From the NCBI RefSeq assembly GCF_014836665.1, contig NZ_JACSQJ010000002.1, positions 281,242-345,241 of the forward strand: 64,000 nucleotides of DNA. Direction: 5' to 3'. Positions 45,945-55,700 of the stretch are shown here, piece by piece. This DNA is from Luteimonas colneyensis. Lineage in GTDB: Bacteria > Pseudomonadota > Gammaproteobacteria > Xanthomonadales > Xanthomonadaceae. Each line of letters starts with the position of its first letter. Within the stretch, counting starts at the first letter, position 1. A program made the translations under genes and the position numbers. Under the pieces are notes generated by a model, which was given only the letters and a program-made list of their open reading frames with translations, made no database searches and was not told where the DNA came from.

Positions 45945-48097
45945 CAGTCCAGCCCGCGATGCTCCAGCAGCGGCTCGACGCTGGGCTCCTTGCCGCGGAA
46001 CTCGCGGTAGGCCTTGGCGAGATCCCGCGAGTGCCCGATCGACAGGATCTTCTCGCGGAACACCTGGCCGTTCTCCCGCGTCAGCCCGCCGTTCTCGCGG
46101 AACCACTGGAAGGCGTCGTGGTCGAGCACCTCCGCGCCGAAGTAGGCGTAGTAGCCGGCCGCGTAGCCGCCGCCCCAGATGTGGCTGAAGTAGCTGGTGC
46201 GGTAGCGCGGCGGCACCGCCGCCAGGTCGACCTTGTACTTCGCCAGCGCCTCCTTCTCGAACGCGTCCACGTCCTTCTTCGCGTCACGCGCCGGCAGGGT
46301 GTGCCAGGCCATGTCGAGCAGCGCCGCCGACAGGTACTCGGTGGTCGCGTAGCCCTGGTTGAAGGTGCGTGCGCGGACGATCTTCTCGACCAGCGCCTGC
46401 GGCATCGGCTCGCCGGTCCGGTAGTGCTTGGCGTAGTTCGCGAACACCTTCGGGTCCAGCGCCCAGTGCTCGTTGAACTGCGAGGGGAACTCGACGAAGT
46501 CGCGCGGCACGTTGGTGCCGGCCAGGCTCGGGTAGGTGGTCTTCGAGAACAGGCCGTGCAGGGCGTGGCCGAACTCGTGGAACAGCGTGGTGGTGTCGTC
46601 GAAGCTCAGCAGCGCCGGCTGGCCGGCCGCGGGCTTCGTGTAGTTCTCGACGTTGTAGATCACCGGGATGTCGCCGGTCAGGCCGTTCTGCTCGACGAAG
46701 TTGCCCATCCAGGCGCCGCCCTGCTTGCTCTCGCGCTGGAACGGGTCGAGGTAGAACAGCGCGAGCTGGGTGCCGTCGGCGTCGAAGATGTCGAACACGC
46801 GCACGTCGGGGTGGTAGACCGGCAGATCGCTGCGCTCCTTCGCGGTGATGCCGTACAGCTGTTCGGCGGCGAAGAACACGCCGTCCTTCAGCACGCGGTC
46901 GAGCTCGAAGTAGGGCTTGATGGCCTCGGCGTCGAGGTCGAACTCGGCCTTGCGCACCTGCTCGGCGTAGAAGTCCCAGTCGGCGGCGCCGGCGGTGAAG
47001 CCGCCGCCCTGGGCGTCGACCACGGACTGGATCTTCGCAAGCTCGGCCTGCGCGCGGGCGGTGGCTGCGGGCACGGTGTCGGTCAGCAGCTTCAGCGCGA
47101 CCTCGGGCGTGCCGGCCATCTGGTAGGCGATGCCGTAGGCGGCGTAGCTGGGATAGCCCAGCAGTTCGGCCTTGCGCGCGCGCAGTTCGGCCAGGCGCTG
47201 GATGGTGGCGCGGGTGTCGTTGGCGTCGCCCTGTTCGGCGCGCGCGATGGATGCGGCCAGCACCTGCTCGCGCAGGCCGCGATCCTTCAGCGAGGCCAGT
47301 ACCGGCTGCTGGGTGGTGTTCTGCAGCACCAGCATCCACTTGCCGTCGTGGCCGGCGTCCTTCGCGGCGGCCGCGGCAGCGGCGATCGTGGCTTCGTCCA
47401 GGCCGTCGAGCTTCGCGACGTCGTCCACCAGCACGCCGCCGGCCTTGGTCGCGGCCAGCAGCCTGTTGGAGAACGTGGTGGTCAGCGAGGACTCCTCGCT
47501 GTTGAGCTTGCGCAGTTCGGCCTGCTTGTCCGCGTCCAGCTCGGCGCCGGCGCGGACGAAGTTGTCATGCGTGCGCTCGACGAGGAACACCTGCTCGGGC
47601 GTCAGGCCGGACTCCGCGCGCTGTGCGTACAGCGCCTTCACCCGCGCGAACAGCTTCGGATCGAGGTGGATGGCGTCGGCGTGCTCGGCCAGCTTCGGCG
47701 CCAGCGCCTGCTCGGCGGCCTGAAGCGCCTCGTTGGTGTGCGCCGAGGTCATGGCGAAGAACACCGAAGCCGCGCGGGTCAGCAGCGCGCCGCTGCGCTC
47801 CAGCGCTTCGATGGTGTTGGCGAATGTCGGCGGCTCGGTGCTGTCGGCGATGGTCCGCACCTCGGCCAGGTGCTGGCGCATGCCTTCCTCGATCGCGGGC
47901 TGGTAGTGCGCGTCCTGGATCAGGTCGAAGCGAGGCGCCTGGAAGGCGAGGGTGCTGGCGACCAGCAGCGGGTTTTCGGTCTGGGCGGGCGCGGCGGGCG
48001 CGGCGGCGGTGTTCGGCATCGGGGACTCGGTGGCGGTGCGGTCGCAGGCGCCCAGGGCGAGCGCGATCGCGGCGGACAGCAGGAGGGGACGCAGCAT
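45944..48097 (-). CDS. M3-family oligopeptidase lipoprotein (Dcp-like)
   Basis: 717 aa. Lipoprotein signal with lipobox LGAC. M3 zinc metallopeptidase with HEFGHALHG (zinc ligands plus catalytic Glu) and the downstream ligand Glu in the FVEFPSQFNEHW helix; closest in appearance to peptidyl-dipeptidase Dcp (E. coli 681 aa). It cleaves oligopeptides in the envelope. The gene ends directly at the nrdA NrdR box, so transcription from here could run into the nrd leader. Confidence 0.92.
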   Translation of the reverse strand: MLRPLLLSAAIALALGACDRTATESPMPNTAAAPAAPAQTENPLLVASTLAFQAPRFDLIQDAHYQPAIEEGMRQHLAEVRTIADSTEPPTFANTIEALERSGALLTRAASVFFAMTSAHTNEALQAAEQALAPKLAEHADAIHLDPKLFARVKALYAQRAESGLTPEQVFLVERTHDNFVRAGAELDADKQAELRKLNSEESSLTTTFSNRLLAATKAGGVLVDDVAKLDGLDEATIAAAAAAAKDAGHDGKWMLVLQNTTQQPVLASLKDRGLREQVLAASIARAEQGDANDTRATIQRLAELRARKAELLGYPSYAAYGIAYQMAGTPEVALKLLTDTVPAATARAQAELAKIQSVVDAQGGGFTAGAADWDFYAEQVRKAEFDLDAEAIKPYFELDRVLKDGVFFAAEQLYGITAKERSDLPVYHPDVRVFDIFDADGTQLALFYLDPFQRESKQGGAWMGNFVEQNGLTGDIPVIYNVENYTKPAAGQPALLSFDDTTTLFHEFGHALHGLFSKTTYPSLAGTNVPRDFVEFPSQFNEHWALDPKVFANYAKHYRTGEPMPQALVEKIVRARTFNQGYATTEYLSAALLDMAWHTLPARDAKKDVDAFEKEALAKYKVDLAAVPPRYRTSYFSHIWGGGYAAGYYAYFGAEVLDHDAFQWFRENGGLTRENGQVFREKILSIGHSRDLAKAYREFRGKEPSVEPLLEHRGLD

Positions 48098-48191
48098 GGG
48101 ATGGGGTTCCTGACGGGCGGAGGCAAGCCTGGCCGTTCAGGATGCGCGCGGTGGCGGCGCGGCAAACGTGCCGTTCGGCACTCCGGGGCGC

Positions 48192-49022
48192 TCAGCGGTA
48201 GGGGCCGGGGCCGCTCCAGACCGGCTTGCCGCGGCGGTAGACCTGGTACATGGCGATCACCTCGCGGGCGTCGCCGATGCCGGCCAGCTCCGGGTCGTCC
48301 GGCTCGACCAGGCGGCAGGGCCCGGAGTCGCGGCGCAGTGCGGTTTCGAGCGGGCAGACCATGAGCTGGCGTACGCCCGGCAGCGGCAGGAAGACCTCGG
48401 TCATGCCCGCGTCGCGCCAGGCGCGCAGCCGGGTCTCGGCCATGAGGTCGTAGACCACCTGGAAGCCGCCGGCCTCCAGCGCGGCGCCGCTGGCCGTGCC
48501 CCGGGGGCGGGAACCGCGGCTGATCGAGGGGCTCGGGGCGGAGCCGGCGTCCACCACCGCGTGCTGCGCCGCCTGCGTGCCCGGCGGCTGGCCCCAGGCC
48601 TGCTGGCTGGGGTGCGGGCGCTGCGGCGCGGGAGGTGCCGGCGGGGCCGCGGCCTCGGGCCGGGGACGCCGCGGCTGTGGCAGCGGCGCGTCGGCCCGAT
48701 CGACCTCGACCACCTGCAGGCGCGAGGGGTCGGGGCGTTCGGCGGGATCGGGCTCGACGGGCCTGCGCGCGCTGCGCTGCGGGGACGGCGGCGGCGGCGA
48801 AGGAATGGCCTGCGGCGCGTCGATGAAGGTGACGTCGAGCCTGCCGCCGGCGGCGGCGCCCGCCGGGTCGGAGGGCTCCAGCGGCTCGGCGGTCAGCGCC
48901 AGCAGCAGGAGCAGCGCATGCAGCAGCAGGGTGGCCGCGCCCGCGCCGATGCGCTGCAGGCGCTCCACGCGCGAGCGGTCGCCCCGCGACGCGACGGGCG
49001 CGGCTTTGGCGCGCGCGCTCAC
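48192..49022 (-). CDS. TonB-like, proline-rich membrane-anchored protein of unknown function
   Basis: About 276 aa from GTG 49022; an alternative GTG at 49043 lies in a terminator hairpin, so the shorter start is preferred. One membrane helix (AATLLLHALLLLLAL, residues about 30-46) precedes a long Pro/Arg/Ala-rich periplasmic stretch (about 60-165) and a compact C-terminal domain (residues about 180-276) with two cysteines. The shape (anchor, Pro-rich spanner, small end domain) is TonB-like, but the TonB C-terminal motif is absent. Function unknown. Confidence 0.55.
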   Translation of the reverse strand: MSARAKAAPVASRGDRSRVERLQRIGAGAATLLLHALLLLLALTAEPLEPSDPAGAAAGGRLDVTFIDAPQAIPSPPPPSPQRSARRPVEPDPAERPDPSRLQVVEVDRADAPLPQPRRPRPEAAAPPAPPAPQRPHPSQQAWGQPPGTQAAQHAVVDAGSAPSPSISRGSRPRGTASGAALEAGGFQVVYDLMAETRLRAWRDAGMTEVFLPLPGVRQLMVCPLETALRRDSGPCRLVEPDDPELAGIGDAREVIAMYQVYRRGKPVWSGPGPYR

Positions 49023-49039
49023 GGGGCGCGCAGACGCAA

Positions 49040-49063
49040 GCACCCCGGCCGTGGCCGGGGTGC
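49040..49063 (-). terminator. terminator-like hairpin
   Basis: An 11-bp perfect stem GCACCCCGGCC/GGCCGGGGTGC with a 2-base centre, between two genes on the minus strand. It probably ends the DUF3597 transcript; no clear U tract. Confidence 0.5.
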
Positions 49064-49114
49064 GGGTGGAGCGGGGTGGAGCAGGCGGCTCGCCACCGAT
49101 GATCCGGCGGTCCG

Positions 49115-49564
49115 TCAGTCCTTCAGGTCGTCGGGCACCTTGCCGCCGTTCTCGGCCAGCTTGCGCATCACCGCCTTGTGCAGGGCGATGTTCTGTTCGG
49201 CGCTGCCGTGCGCACCGGCGTTGACGTCGAGTTCGGCGGCCAGCTCCTTGCGCGCGTCGAGGCTGGAGTCGAGGTCGAGCAGCTTCAGCAGGTCGACGAT
49301 CGAGCGGCGCCAGTCGCTTTCGCCGCCCTTCTCGCGGGCCATGGCGGCGAGCACGGCTTCGACGTCGACGGGTTCGGGCGCGGGCGCCGGGGCCGGGGCT
49401 GGCGGAGCCGGCTTCAGCGCGGGCGGCGCGACCTTCGGGTCGTCCTGGCCGCCGTCGAAGATGACGGGCGCGGGCTTGCCACCCTGCGAGGACGTGCCGG
49501 GCGAGGTGGCGGTTTCGGTGTTGCGACCCAGGATGCGGTCGCGGATCTTCGAGAACAGGCCCAT
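49115..49564 (-). CDS. DUF3597-family protein
   Basis: 149 aa from ATG 49564, with RBS AGGAG 6 bp upstream. It begins MGLFSKIRDRILG and has a Pro/Ala-rich linker (residues about 40-70). The C-terminal domain, VDVEAVLAAMAREKG...SDWRRSIVDLLKLLDLDSSLDARKELAAELD, is the DUF3597 LysM-associated-like helical domain of proteobacteria. Function is unknown. Often near stress or envelope genes. Confidence 0.8.
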   Translation of the reverse strand: MGLFSKIRDRILGRNTETATSPGTSSQGGKPAPVIFDGGQDDPKVAPPALKPAPPAPAPAPAPEPVDVEAVLAAMAREKGGESDWRRSIVDLLKLLDLDSSLDARKELAAELDVNAGAHGSAEQNIALHKAVMRKLAENGGKVPDDLKD

Positions 49565-49627
49565 GGTGAACTCCTGGCGGAAGGCTGCGATTCTGCAGCG
49601 ATGGGAATTAAATTGCATGGCCGGATA

Positions 49628-49659
49628 CCACAGGCCCCGGCATGGACCGGGGCCTGTGG
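49628..49659. terminator. strong hairpin between 49.56 and 49.70 kb genes
   Basis: A 13-bp perfect stem, CCACAGGCCCCGG/CCGGGGCCTGTGG, with a 6-base loop. It lies downstream of the PA2169-type gene on the minus strand. No U tract, so perhaps a transcript-stabilising hairpin rather than an intrinsic terminator. Confidence 0.5.
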
Positions 49660-49700
49660 CGGATCGGACGTGCGGAGTCGACGGCGATCCGCGGCGGGGA

Positions 49701-50153
49701 TCAGCCCGCGTTCTTCATCGCGATCTTGCGGTTGCGCATGATGTCGTGGCACTCGGTGACGCGCGGCAGGTACTTCTGCGCCGCGGCACGCGCGGCGGCC
49801 GGGGTGTCGCTGTCTTCCAGCGTGTCCTTGAAGGCGTCGAGCAGGCGGTCCTCGAGCTCTTCGAGCTCCGCCACGTACGCATAGTTCGTGTCACCAAGCG
49901 CGGCGCGCGCCTTGGCGTAGGTCTGGCGCATCGAGCCGACCATGGTGCCGTGGTCGGCGGGATCGCCCCCGGTGGCGGCCACGTCGGCGCTCAGGCCGGT
50001 CACGATCTCGCGCTTGTGCTCGCCCATGCGGCGGAACAGCGTGGCGAGTTCGGCGCTCTCCACCTTGCCGGCGGCCTCGGCGTAGAACTCGCTGCCGTCG
50101 CGGGCGATCTCGATCAGGTCGTTGAGGCTGTGCTGGATCTTCTTGTCCGTCAT
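49701..50153 (-). CDS. PA2169-type/DUF2383 four-helix protein
   Basis: 150 aa from ATG 50153. Ferritin-like four-helix-bundle domain: LNDLIEIARDGSEFYAEAAGKV, ATLFRRMGEHKREIV, GTMVGSMRQTYAKARAAL, YVAELEELEDRLLDAFKDTLED. The Glu/His arrangement of a diiron site (EFY, E..H) is hinted but incomplete. The family is conserved in proteobacteria without a firm function, often stress-induced. Confidence 0.82.
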   Translation of the reverse strand: MTDKKIQHSLNDLIEIARDGSEFYAEAAGKVESAELATLFRRMGEHKREIVTGLSADVAATGGDPADHGTMVGSMRQTYAKARAALGDTNYAYVAELEELEDRLLDAFKDTLEDSDTPAAARAAAQKYLPRVTECHDIMRNRKIAMKNAG

Positions 50154-50432
50154 GGAGCTGTCCTTGGGGGGAAGGGACGTCCACTCTGGGGGCACCGCCA
50201 TGAAGTCCACGTGGAACGCGGGCCCGCAGGTGCGGCGCGGACACGGCGCATTGGCCTTTGTCGACGTGGCGTCGATGCATGTCATCCGGCCCCTGGCGCG
50301 ACTCCCCGGTTCACGCCTGCGTATCGCGCGGGCTGCGAACGTCGCGCGCATGAACGAGGGCGGACCCGCACGCGAGGGCACGGCCCCGGACCTGCCGTCC
50401 GGGCTGCACGGATACGGCGCGCGGAGCCTGCC

Positions 50433-50654
50433 GTGAAGCGCTACCGCGGCAGCGACTCGGGCATCGCCGCGTACGCGTGCGGCCCGGGCTGGATCGTCAT
50501 CCGCTTCCATCGCGGAGGCACCTACCGCTACGACGACCGGCATCCCGGCGCGGAGCACGTGCTGGAGATGCAGCGGCTGGCCGAGGCGGGCGAAGGCCTG
50601 AACACCTACGTCAACCAGCATGTCCGCGACGATTACGCGGCGCGGATGGCCTAG
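50433..50654 (+). CDS. 73-aa KTSC-domain-like small protein
   Basis: 73 aa from GTG 50433. The sequence IAAYACGPGWIVIRFHRGGTYRYDD and AEAGEGLNTYVNQHVRDDYAARM is like the KTSC domain (a short beta-alpha fold found with RNA/DNA enzymes). No catalytic residue recognised. Upstream, 50154-50432 holds no credible gene. Confidence 0.6.
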   Translation: MKRYRGSDSGIAAYACGPGWIVIRFHRGGTYRYDDRHPGAEHVLEMQRLAEAGEGLNTYVNQHVRDDYAARMA

Positions 50655-50698
50655 GCGGGGAGTGACTGCTGCCGCTCCCCGCCCGGCACCGCCTGCGC

Positions 50699-52639
50699 TC
50701 AGCCGGCCAGCAGGCGGTTCACGCGCTGCAGGAACGCGGCCGGATCCGGCAGCGGCGCGCCGGCGGCCAGCTCCGCCTGCTCCAGCAGCAGGTGGGCGAG
50801 GTCGGTGGCGCGGGCGTCGTCGGCCTCGCCCTGCAGGCGGCGCAGCAGCGCATGCTGCGGATTGATCTCGAGCGTGGGCTTCTGCTCCGGCACGTCCTGG
50901 CCGGCGTCGCGCAGCAGCCGAGCCAGGTGCGGCGCCATTTCCCACTCCGACATCGCCAGGCACGAGGGCGAATCGGTCAGGCGCGCGGACACGCGCACGT
51001 CCTCCACGCGCTCGCCGAGCAGGCGCTTGATGCGCTCCAGCAGCGGGGCCGCGGCGCCGGCGGCGTCGGCCAGCTTCTGCTTCTCCGCCTCGTCCATCGG
51101 CAGCTCGCCCTTGGCGACGTGCTTCATCGGCTTGCCGGCGTATTCGCGGAGGTGGCCGAGCATCCACTCGTCGATGCGGTCGGACATCAGCAGCACTTCG
51201 ATGTCGCGGGCCTTGAACGCTTCCAGCTGCGGGCTGCCGGCCGCGGCGCGATGGCCGTCGGCGGTGACGTACCAGATCGCGTCCTGGCCCTCCTGCATGC
51301 GGCCGACGTAGTCGTCCAGCGAAACGTCGCGCGCCTCGCCGGCGCCCTTGGTCGAGCTGAAGCGCAGCAGCTTCGCGATGCGCTCGCGGTTGCCGGCGTC
51401 CTCGACGATGCCTTCCTTGAGCGTGTTGCCGAAGGCCTTGAGGAAGGCGTCGAACTTCGCCGGCTCGTCGCGCGAGAGCTTCTCGATCAGGTCCAGCACG
51501 CGCTTCACGCAGGCGCCCCGGATGCGCTCGAGCTGGCGGTTGTGCTGCAGGATCTCGCGGCTGACGTTGAGCGGCAGGTCGTCGGCGTCGACCACGCCGC
51601 GCACGAAGCGCAGGTAGTTCGGCAGCAGCTCTTCGGCCGCGTCCATGATGAAGACGCGCTTGATGTAGAGCTTCAGGCCCTTGCGCTCGTCGCGGCCGCC
51701 CATCATCAGGTCGAACGGCGGCTGCGACGGCAGGTACAGCAGGGTGGTGAAACTCTGGCTGCCCTCGACGCGGTTGTGGGTCCAGGCGGCGGCGTCGTTG
51801 AAGTCGTGGCCGAGCGCCTTGTAGAAGTTCTGGTACTCCTCGTCGCCGATCTCCGCCTTCGGGCGGGTCCACAGCGCGGAGGCGTCGTTGACCGTCTCCC
51901 ACGCGGGCGCCGCCGCCGTCGCCGTCTCCGCCTCCTGCGCGCCTGCTTCGCCATCGGTGCCGGCATTCGCGTCCGCTCCGGCATTCGCGCCTGGCGCGTC
52001 CTTCGGCATCCGGATCGGGAAGGCGACGTGGTCGGAGTACTTCGTGATCAGCGAGCGCAGCGTCCACGGCTCGAGGAATTCGTCCTCGCCGTCCTTCAGG
52101 TGCAGGACGACGGTGGTGCCGCGCTCGGGCAGCTCCACGGCCTCCAGCGTGTACTCGCCGCGGCCGTCGCTTTCCCACTTCACGCCCTCGCCGGCGGGCG
52201 CGTCGGCGCGGCGGGTGAGCACGGTGACGCGGTCGGCGACCACGAAGGCGGAATAGAAGCCGACGCCGAACTGCCCGATCAGGCGCGCATCGGCCTTCTG
52301 CTCGCTGCCCATGGCCTCGAGGAAGCGGCGGGTGCCGGAGCTGGCGATGCTGCCGATGTTCTCCACCACCTCGTCGCGCGACATGCCGATGCCGGTGTCG
52401 CGGATGGTGACGGTGCGCGCCTCGCGGTCGGCGCTGACGTCGATGTGCAGCTCGCCGGCGCCTGCCAGCAGGTCGGGCTGGGCGATCGCCTCGAAGCGCA
52501 GCTTGTCGCAGGCGTCGGAGGCGTTGGAGACCAGCTCGCGCAGGAAGATCTCCTTGTGCGAGTACAGCGAGTGGGTGACCAGGTGCAGCACCTGGGCGAC
52601 TTCGGCTTCGAACTTGCGGGTTTCGGGCGTCGTGGTCAT
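50699..52639 (-). CDS. htpG: molecular chaperone HtpG (Hsp90)
   Basis: 646 aa, ATG 52639. GHKL ATPase motifs: EIFLRELVSNASDACDKLR (ATP Mg site), DTGIGMS, GQFGVGFYSAF. Middle and C-terminal domains follow in full. The linker near residues 205-245 is expanded by an Ala/Gly/Asp/Glu-rich insert (GANAGADANAGTDGEAG) that most HtpGs lack. HtpG assists folding and remodelling with DnaK. The charged insert may substitute for the eukaryotic-like linker, unproven. Confidence 0.95.
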   Translation of the reverse strand: MTTTPETRKFEAEVAQVLHLVTHSLYSHKEIFLRELVSNASDACDKLRFEAIAQPDLLAGAGELHIDVSADREARTVTIRDTGIGMSRDEVVENIGSIASSGTRRFLEAMGSEQKADARLIGQFGVGFYSAFVVADRVTVLTRRADAPAGEGVKWESDGRGEYTLEAVELPERGTTVVLHLKDGEDEFLEPWTLRSLITKYSDHVAFPIRMPKDAPGANAGADANAGTDGEAGAQEAETATAAAPAWETVNDASALWTRPKAEIGDEEYQNFYKALGHDFNDAAAWTHNRVEGSQSFTTLLYLPSQPPFDLMMGGRDERKGLKLYIKRVFIMDAAEELLPNYLRFVRGVVDADDLPLNVSREILQHNRQLERIRGACVKRVLDLIEKLSRDEPAKFDAFLKAFGNTLKEGIVEDAGNRERIAKLLRFSSTKGAGEARDVSLDDYVGRMQEGQDAIWYVTADGHRAAAGSPQLEAFKARDIEVLLMSDRIDEWMLGHLREYAGKPMKHVAKGELPMDEAEKQKLADAAGAAAPLLERIKRLLGERVEDVRVSARLTDSPSCLAMSEWEMAPHLARLLRDAGQDVPEQKPTLEINPQHALLRRLQGEADDARATDLAHLLLEQAELAAGAPLPDPAAFLQRVNRLLAG

Positions 52640-52793
52640 GGGGTTCCGGACATGGCCAGGGGATTGGTCCACGGATATGCGCGCGCCTGCGCGGTTTTCA
52701 AGCGCGTGGCCGCCGGTGACCGGGACTTCTGTCCCGCGCAAAGTGGTCGAGGGCGCGGCTAAGGTCGACGGTTTGCACTCCGGAACCCGCCGC

Positions 52794-55700
52794 ATGATCC
52801 GCACCACGCTCGCCCTCGCCCTGGCCACCGCGCTCGCTTCGGCCCCCGCGTTCGCCCAGGACCCGCCGCGGCCCGCGCCGTCGCCCTCGCCTGCACCGCA
52901 GCCTGCGCCGCCGGTGCAGCAGGATCCGGACCGTCGCGACAACGTCGAACTCGAACAGGAAGCGCTCGACCGCTCGGGCCAGGATCCGGCCGAGGCGCCG
53001 CTGGAGAGCGCGCGCGGCCAGCGCCGTGACGCCAACGGGGCGGAGGGCGAGGCGAAGTGGGACGTCGAGTCCGTCCAGGGCCAGGCGAAGACGGTGCGCT
53101 TCGAGACCAGCGAAGGCACGTGGATGGACGTCGACGTGTCGCCCGATGGCCGCGAGCTGGTGTTCTCGCTCCTCGGCGACCTCTACCGCATGCCGATCGC
53201 CGGCGGCGCCGCCACCCGCGTCACCAGCGGCCGCGCCTGGGACGTGCAGCCGCGCTGGTCGCCCGACGGCCGCCGCATCGCCTTCACTTCCGACCGCAAC
53301 GGCGCCAACAACATCTGGACGGTGGCGGCCAACGGCGGCGACGCGCGCCAGGTGACCGACGAGGACTTCCGCCTGCTCAACAACCCGACCTGGACGCCGG
53401 ATGGGCAGTACATCGTGGCGCGCAAGCACTTCACCTCGACGCGCTCGCTGGGCGCCGGCGAGCTCTGGCTGTACCACGCCGCGGGCACCACCGGCGGCAT
53501 CCAGCTGGTGGAGAAGCCGAACGAACAGCAGGACCTCGGCGAGCCCAGCGTGTCGCCGGACGGGCGCTACGTGTACTTCTCGCAGGACGTCAGCCAGGGG
53601 CCCAGCTTCGAGTACAACCGCGATCCGCACGGCGTGATCTACGCGATCAAGCGCTTCGACCGCCAGACCGGCAGGGCCGAGACCGTGGTGGCCACGCCCG
53701 GTGGCGCGGTGCGTCCGCAGGTGTCGCCCGACGGGAAGACGCTGGCCTTCGTGAAGCGCGTGCGCGACGCCAGCGTGCTGCACCGCATGGACATCGCCAG
53801 CGGCGAGGTGCGCCCGGTCTGGGACGGCCTGAGCCACGACCAGCAGGAGGCGTGGGCGATCTTCGGGCCGTACAGCGGCTTTGGCTGGACGCCGGATTCG
53901 AAGTCGGTGGTGGCCTGGGCACAGGGTGGCCTGTGGCGCGTGGACATGGCGAGCGGCGCGGCGTCGAAGATCCCGTTCACCGCGCAGGTCGAGCAGGTGG
54001 TGTCGCAGCCGCTGCGCTTCGAACGGGCGCTGCCGGAAGGCCGCTTCAATCCGCGCATGATCCGTGACGTGGCCACCTCGGCCGACGGCGGCACCCTGGT
54101 CTTCCACGCGCTCGGCCAGCTGTGGCGCAAGTCGCTGCCGGGCGGCACGCCGTCGCGCCTGACCGCGAACCGCGACGTGTACGAGTACCAGCCGAGCTTC
54201 AGCGCCGACGGCCGCCAGCTGCTGTACACGACCTGGTCCGACGAGGGCCTGGGCGCGATCCATGTGCGCGGCGCCGGTGGCACCGCCGAAGGTCGCAAGC
54301 TCACGCAGGAGCCCGGTTTCTACTACCACCCGCGCTTCTCGCCCGACGGAAAGCACGTGGTCTACAGCCGCAGCAGCGGCGGCGGCCTGACCGGCAGCCT
54401 GTGGTCGGGCGAGCGCGGCATCCACGTGGTGCCCGTCGGCGGCGGCGACCCCGTGCGCGTGGCCGAGAGCGGGCAGTCGCCGCAGTTCAGCCATGACGGC
54501 ACGCGCGTGCTGTACCTGGCCGGCAACGGCATGGAGAAGAAGCTGATGTCGGTCGGCCTGCACGGCGAGGAGCCGCGCGCGGTGTTCGACCTGAAGTACG
54601 TGGATTCGGTGCAGATCAGCCCCGACGGCAAGTGGGTGGCCTTCACCGAGCTCTTCAACGCCTACGTGGCGCCGATGCCGGAGACCGGGCGCACCATCAC
54701 GCTCGACCGCAAGACCAGGGCGGTGCCGGTGCGCGCGGTCAGCGCCGACGTCGGCAGCTACCTGCACTGGGCGGCGGATTCGAAGTCGCTGCACTGGATG
54801 GTCGGCGACCGCTACCACTCGCGCCGCCTCGACCAGACCTTCGACTTCCTGCCCGGCGCCCCGGAGGAGATCGCCGCGCCCGCGCCCGGTGGCGGCATCG
54901 CCGTGGGCCTGGGCGCGGAGGTCTACGCGCCGCGCGACGTCGTGGCCTTCACCAACGCGCGCATCGTGACCATGCGCGACGCGGAGAACGCGCAGGACGT
55001 GATCGAGGGCGGCACGATCGTCGTGGACGGCCACACCATCACCGCCGTCGGCGCGGGGGGAGCGGTGCAGGTGCCCTCGGGCGCACGCGTCATCGACGTG
55101 GCCGGCAAGACCATCATCCCGGGCATGATAGACGTGCACGCGCACGCCTCGAACTTCGGCCAGGGCGTGGTGCCGCAGCAGAACTGGGCCTACTACGCCA
55201 ACCTCGCCTTCGGCATCACCACGCTGCATGACCCCTCGGCCACGACCGAGTTCGTGTTCTCGCAGTCCGAGCTGCTGCAGGCCGGGCGCATGGTCGGCCC
55301 GCGCATGTTCTCCACCGGCACGATCCTCTACGGCGCCGACGGCGGCTTCAAGGCCGAGATCGATTCGCTCGACGACGCCCGCAGCCACCTGCGCCGCATG
55401 CAGGCGCACGGCGCGTTCTCGGTGAAGAGCTACAACCAGCCGCGGCGTGCCCAGCGCCAGCAGGTGGACCAGGCCGCGCGCGAGCTCGGCATGCTGGTGG
55501 TGGAGGAGGGCGGATCCACCTTCCACCACAACATGACCATGATCCTCGACGGCGTCACCGGCATCGAGCACAACCTGCCGGTCGCGCCGCTGTACGCCGA
55601 CGTGGTCAACCTGTGGAAGGAAACCGACGTGCGCAACACGCCGACGCTTGTCGTGAGCTACGGCGGCCTGTCCGGCGAGTACTGGTGGTATGCGCGCGAC

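Noticed and set aside
50122..50436. 104-aa plus-strand frame between the PA2169-type gene and the KTSC-like gene
   Set aside because: Antisense to the start of the PA2169-type gene, with no plausible RBS and no recognisable sequence.
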